NCBI RefSeq assembly: GCF_946848805.1
Contig: NZ_CAMPFU010000004.1
Location: forward strand, 186,001 to 250,000
DNA length: 64,000 bases
Reading direction: 5' to 3'
DNA from: Deinococcus sp. Marseille-Q6407
GTDB lineage: Bacteria > Deinococcota > Deinococci > Deinococcales > Deinococcaceae
Position 1 is the first letter of the stretch, and each line of letters opens with the position of its first letter. Below, piece after piece: positions 60,509 to 64,000 of the stretch. Under the pieces are notes generated by a model. It saw nothing but the letters and a program-made list of their open reading frames with translations. It was not told the origin of the DNA and made no database searches. Position numbers and translations under genes: made by a program.

Positions 60509-61278
60509 GCTCGGTCCTCCACACGCTCCAGCAGGGTATCCGTGGCCGCAGCAATCTCACGCAGGGCATCGGCATCCCCACGGTCACTGCCGATGGGTCT
60601 CCCCTCGGTCTGCGCCTTGCCATAAACAGCTGGGCGGCTGGTCATCGGCCCGGCGAGGCGGTCTCCCAGAATTTCCCTGAACGCAGCGACCATCTCGTGG
60701 GCCACCTTGGTGTTGTTCATCTGAGTAATCAGATACATTGCCACCTTGAGCCCCCGGTTGGTGCGGCTATGCTCGGTGATGGTTTCCTGCACTCCGTCCA
60801 GAGCGTTCAGACCTTTAAGAGCGGCCTGGATAGGGACCACGACCCAGTCTGCCGAATTTGCGGCGTTGCTGGTAATACGTCCCAGGCTGGGAGGAGAATC
60901 CAGAAGGATGTAATCGTATTCGCCGCTTTCCCGCAGAGCGTCAATCGCCAGCCGGAGGCGCCCTTCGGAGTTGGTCAGTCCGCCCAGAATCCGCTCGGTA
61001 CGGGCCAAAGAGAGGTGGCTTGGAATCAGACTCATGCCGTGAACCTGCAGCGGCTCAGGCAGGGGTTCATAGTCCATCAAGGCACCCTGAACGGTCTGGG
61101 CCGGTTCCGCGTCATAAATGCCCAGCCAGGTGGTCAAGTTGGCCTGCGGGTCAAGGTCAATCAGCAAAACCCGTTTGCCCCGGCGGGCCAACTCGGCCCC
61201 CAGGTCGCGTGTGGTGGACGTTTTACCCGCTCCCCCTGCGTGGATGAACATCAGGATTACTCTGGTCTGACCGGTCAT
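60505..61278 (-). CDS. parA: Partition ATPase ParA
   Basis: 257 residues without an N-terminal DNA-binding domain. The deviant Walker A is near the N-terminus ([20 protein letters not shown]) with two positions changed from the usual KGGx[11 protein letters not shown] lacks the signature first Lys. Other motifs: [19 protein letters not shown] and VPIQ. It drives plasmid segregation. The palindrome at 61303 lies 25 bp upstream, suited to autoregulation. Confidence 0.92.
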   Translation of the reverse strand: MTGQTRVILMFIHAGGAGKTSTTRDLGAELARRGKRVLLIDLDPQANLTTWLGIYDAEPAQTVQGALMDYEPLPEPLQVHGMSLIPSHLSLARTERILGGLTNSEGRLRLAIDALRESGEYDYILLDSPPSLGRITSNAANSADWVVVPIQAALKGLNALDGVQETITEHSRTNRGLKVAMYLITQMNNTKVAHEMVAAFREILGDRLAGPMTSRPAVYGKAQTEGRPIGSDRGDADALREIAAATDTLLERVEDRA

Positions 61279-61302
61279 AGCTTTTATTATGACTGCTCCC
61301 GT

Positions 61303-61322
61303 TATGGATACCGGTATCCATA
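61303..61322. repeat. 20-bp palindrome in the parA promoter (parS/operator candidate)
   Basis: TATGGATACCGGTATCCATA is a perfect palindrome upstream of parA; its 14-bp core recurs at 59426-59439. It is a likely binding site for ParB or ParA. Confidence 0.65.
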
Positions 61323-61381
61323 GAGGATCAACCCCTTCCTAACAGCACTGATGAAGGCGGCATATCAATCAAGAGAAAACC

Positions 61382-61415
61382 AGGGAGACGGCGTACAAAC
61401 CCTGGCCGCCTCCCT
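61382..61415. terminator. Hairpin between parA and the BPL_N-type gene
   Basis: AGGGAGACGGC and GCCGCCTCCCT pair with one mismatch around 12 nt. On the minus strand a GGTTTTCTCTT stretch follows, so it may stop leftward transcription into the parA promoter. Confidence 0.4.
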
Positions 61416-61451
61416 ATAAAGGAAAAGACAGCTTGTTATCCTGTAGGCTAG

Positions 61452-62174
61452 ATGATGAGATTTTGGCCGCCAGTTCTGCTGCTTTTCTTTCTGGCTGCCT
61501 GCAAGGCACCCGCCGCCCCACAGCAGGCTCGGGCCGCCGTCTTTGAAGGAGACTGCCCGCCCTGCACTGCTGCAGTCGTTTCCGCCCTGCAGGATGATCC
61601 CAGCCGTGACTGGCAGGTGGAAGTGGTGCGTCATAACCTCAGCAGCTCGCTGCAGCAGGCCGACCTCTTGGTGATACCCGGAGGCAACGAGGACCTGGCC
61701 GACACCTGGCAGCGGCTGACCGTCAAAGACCAGCGGGCAGTGGACACTTTTGTCCACCAGGGTGGCAAATACTTGGGCATCTGCCTGGGAGCTTATCTGG
61801 CCGGTGATTTCCAGAGCCAAGCGGAGCGTGTGGGCTGGCGGTGGTTGAACGCCACAGAATACCAGGGGCCACTTCAAGGTGATGTCATGGAAGCCCTGGT
61901 CAAGACGCAGTGGCAGCGCCCAGCACAAACCCGGCTGCTTTATTTTTCCGAAGGCACCAGTTTCGGGCGGGTGCCCCCACCACGTGCCCAGGTCCTGGCC
62001 CACTACAGCAACGGCGAGATTGCCGCAATGATCGTCCCGGTGGGCCGGGGGGCCGCCGGCGTGATCGGGCCGCATCCGGAGGCGAATGAAGACTGGTACG
62101 ACCTAGAAGACTTAGGTGATACCGACGGCTACGACGCTGACATGCTGTACACCTTCCTGGACGCACTGATGTGA
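61452..62174 (+). CDS. BPL_N (GATase1-like) domain lipoprotein
   Basis: 240 residues with lipobox FLAACK. The mature part has a class I glutaminase-like fold: LLVIPGGNEDLADTW, then the nucleophile elbow YLGICLGAYLAGD with Cys, and a late IGPHPEANEDWY with His and Glu. It resembles the N-terminal domain of some biotin-protein ligases, here without the ligase and exported. Substrate unknown. It stands alone beside parA. Confidence 0.75.
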   Translation: MMRFWPPVLLLFFLAACKAPAAPQQARAAVFEGDCPPCTAAVVSALQDDPSRDWQVEVVRHNLSSSLQQADLLVIPGGNEDLADTWQRLTVKDQRAVDTFVHQGGKYLGICLGAYLAGDFQSQAERVGWRWLNATEYQGPLQGDVMEALVKTQWQRPAQTRLLYFSEGTSFGRVPPPRAQVLAHYSNGEIAAMIVPVGRGAAGVIGPHPEANEDWYDLEDLGDTDGYDADMLYTFLDALM

Positions 62175-62458
62175 TCTGGAGAAGCTTCTTTAACCAGTGC
62201 AGGTTCTCCAGCTGGGATAAGGCAAGTGCAGTGTAGCGTGCGTTACGGCACGCGCTGCCCGGCAGGCAGCTGGGCTCTCAAATGCGAGACGCGGCCGGCC
62301 ACGGTGAACGGTAGTTTATTATCTATTGAGTGAGTATTCTCGAACGCCTCTATAGCGAAATATGGCCTGTCCAGTCGGGGTGGAAACAGGTTCTGCCTGG
62401 CGGGCGTCTGCAGAGAAGGTCCGGGTTCGGGCAGGCAGCGGCCTGGCAGGGGGCCTGA

Positions 62459-64000
62459 ATGTCCTCCGGCCCTGAATCGCTGTTGCCACCTACCTACCTG
62501 GGAGGGCCTCCTGTCACCGGCGAGAACTGTGACCGAGAACCGATTCATATTCCCGGGAGCATTCAGCCGCACGGCGTGCTTCTGGTGGTGCAGGCCGATT
62601 CGCCGGAGCAGAATCTTCCGGTGCTGCAGGCCAGCGAGAACATTGCCGAAATGTTGGGTCTGGACCCTGACCGCGTTCTGGGGCAGCCGCTGGGCCTGTT
62701 GCTGGGCGAACAGGCTGGTGTGGCGCAGGCGCTCCAAGAAGTCCTGCCGGCCGGCACGACCGACCGGTTACAGTTCCGCATGACCGTGCCGCTCAAGGTA
62801 CCGCTGGCGCTGACAGCCCACCGCGCCGGCGACCGGCTGGTGCTGGAATTCGAGCCTGAGCCGGGCGAGCGGCCCGAAGCGGGGCACCGCCTGCGCAACG
62901 CGGTTTTTGCGTTGGAAAATGCCCAGACCCTTCAGGAACTGCTGGATGTGGCCGCCAACGCTGCGCGCGAGCTGAGCGGGTTTGACCGGGTCATGATCTA
63001 CCGGTTCGCCCCCGACCAGAGTGGGGAAGTGGTCGCCGAAAGTCGCCGCGCCGATCTGGCACCGTTTCTGGGTCACCGCTTCCCCGAGTCGGATATTCCG
63101 GCTCAGGCCAGGGCGCTGTATGTCCGGCACCTGCTGCGCCTGACGGCCGATGTGGACGCCCCGCCGTCCCCGCTGCTGCCGCGGATGGACCCCCTGACCC
63201 AGGCGCCGACGCCGCTGGGCGGCGCAGTGCTGCGGGCCACCTCGCCCATGCACCTGCAATACCTGCGCAATATGGGCGTCGCTTCCAGCCTGTCGGTGTC
63301 TATCGTGACGGCAGGCCGGCTGTGGGGCCTGATTTCCTGCCATCACAGCACGCCACACATCACGCCGCCCAGTGTCCGGGCTGCGCTGGAAGAGCTGGGC
63401 CGGCTGCTCAACGTGCAGGTTCAGCTCAAGGAACAGGCCGACGTGGCAGCTTTCCGGGCGCGGCTGCAGGCCCGGCACCAGGAGGTGCTGAATGTGGTTG
63501 CCCAGACCCTGACGCCGCTGCAAACCCTGAGTGACCCGGCGCTGGGCCTCCAGGAACTGCTGCAGGCCGGCGGGCTGGCGCTGCGGCTGGAAGGCGAGTG
63601 GCGCACACTGGGCGCTGCTCCGTCTCCTGAAGAACTGGACAGCCTGCTTGACTGGCTCAAGGAAGAAGGCGGCGCGGCGTTCGAGACTGACCATCTGGAG
63701 GCACATTTCCCGCCGGCGGCAGCCTGGAGGGCGCACGCCAGTGGGTTGCTGGCCGTTAGCATCAGTGGGGGCTGGCAGGAAGCCCTGCTGTGGTTCCGCG
63801 GTGAGGAGCAGCAGGTAGAGGTCTGGGGCGGCGCCACCCCGGAACATGCCAAGACCGAACTGGGGCCGCGCCGGTCTTTTGACACTTACGTAGAGCAGGT
63901 GCGGGGGCACTCGCGGCCCTGGCACGCCGGCGAGGTCAGCGAGGCCCAGGCCATTGGGCAGAGCCTGAGCGCCACCCTGGGCGAACGGCTGACAACCCTG
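62459..64000 (+). CDS. bphP: Bacteriophytochrome BphP, 5-prime part (runs off the window)
   Basis: ATG 62459 follows AGGGGG, and 514 codons are present without a stop. Cys24 (GENCDREPIHIPGSIQPHG) is the biliverdin attachment site at the same position as in Deinococcus radiodurans BphP. The GAF domain has PESDIPAQARALY, the His in SPMHLQYLRNMG and LISCHHSTP. The PHY domain tongue has GPRRSFDTY. The histidine kinase part lies beyond the edge. It is a red/far-red light sensor. No heme oxygenase gene is immediately upstream. Confidence 0.96.
   Translation, partial: MSSGPESLLPPTYLGGPPVTGENCDREPIHIPGSIQPHGVLLVVQADSPEQNLPVLQASENIAEMLGLDPDRVLGQPLGLLLGEQAGVAQALQEVLPAGTTDRLQFRMTVPLKVPLALTAHRAGDRLVLEFEPEPGERPEAGHRLRNAVFALENAQTLQELLDVAANAARELSGFDRVMIYRFAPDQSGEVVAESRRADLAPFLGHRFPESDIPAQARALYVRHLLRLTADVDAPPSPLLPRMDPLTQAPTPLGGAVLRATSPMHLQYLRNMGVASSLSVSIVTAGRLWGLISCHHSTPHITPPSVRAALEELGRLLNVQVQLKEQADVAAFRARLQARHQEVLNVVAQTLTPLQTLSDPALGLQELLQAGGLALRLEGEWRTLGAAPSPEELDSLLDWLKEEGGAAFETDHLEAHFPPAAAWRAHASGLLAVSISGGWQEALLWFRGEEQQVEVWGGATPEHAKTELGPRRSFDTYVEQVRGHSRPWHAGEVSEAQAIGQSLSATLGERLTTL

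Noticed and set aside
62243..63925. Minus-strand open frames opposite bphP
   Set aside because: They are shadows; the phytochrome frame is continuous with all family motifs.

Overview
The window reads as part of a large plasmid or secondary replicon of a Deinococcus species. Three things point there. The phytochrome at the right edge carries the Deinococcus-type biliverdin Cys24 and phytochrome motifs. The gene content and high-GC codon use fit the genus. A plasmid-type replication initiator with iterons (36.1-37.7 kb) and a ParA/ParB pair with a palindromic site (59.4-61.3 kb) show an autonomously maintained replicon. The species cannot be fixed from sequence alone.

Left arm (0-26 kb): a nudC fragment, a Gfo/Idh/MocA oxidoreductase, a broken DUF421 gene and moaA. 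Next comes a late-stage cobalamin block. One operon, btuF-cobO-cobB-cbiB-cobC-cobQ-cobU, is headed by a cobalamin riboswitch and its genes are chained by stop/start overlaps. A second operon, cobT-cobS, is separate. Then follow an alanyl-tRNA editing gene broken by a 7-bp duplication, an S33 peptidase, modA, a succinate-semialdehyde dehydrogenase, a CaiB-like protein without its catalytic Asp, modBC, tdk, ilvD and an extradiol dioxygenase overlapping a broken Imm10-type immunity gene.

Mobile island (26.4-36.0 kb): four IS types, called here IS-A (1151 bp, IS4-like), IS-B (845 bp, IS982/IS5-like), IS-C (748 bp, IS1 family) and IS-D (IS4 fragment). They are inserted into one another. The target duplications and exact lengths allow the insertion order to be read, and they indicate a later Tn10-like deletion/inversion that used the 5-prime ends of two IS-A copies. 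A secreted protein, a TAP-type lipoprotein hydrolase and a small membrane protein sit inside the island.

Centre and right (36-64 kb): repA and its iteron origin; a CitE-like lyase; a pxp (kip/ycs) 5-oxoprolinase cluster with an unusual NRAMP-fold transporter and a CynX-type exporter; arsB with a phosphoesterase; a GGDEF enzyme; treY; and a beta-oxidation operon (acyl-CoA dehydrogenase, SDR, acyl-CoA ligase with a 1-bp frameshift, thiolase). These are followed by a roadblock-protoglobin gene pair, an erythromycin-esterase remnant cut by IS-A, menA, a decayed hydrolase, parAB, a BPL_N-type lipoprotein and bphP running off the end.

The replicon is rich in damaged genes: DUF421, alaX-like, cobC, imm10, the ligase, the esterase and the hydrolase. 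The single-base cases could be sequencing errors. The duplications, deletions and IS truncations could not.
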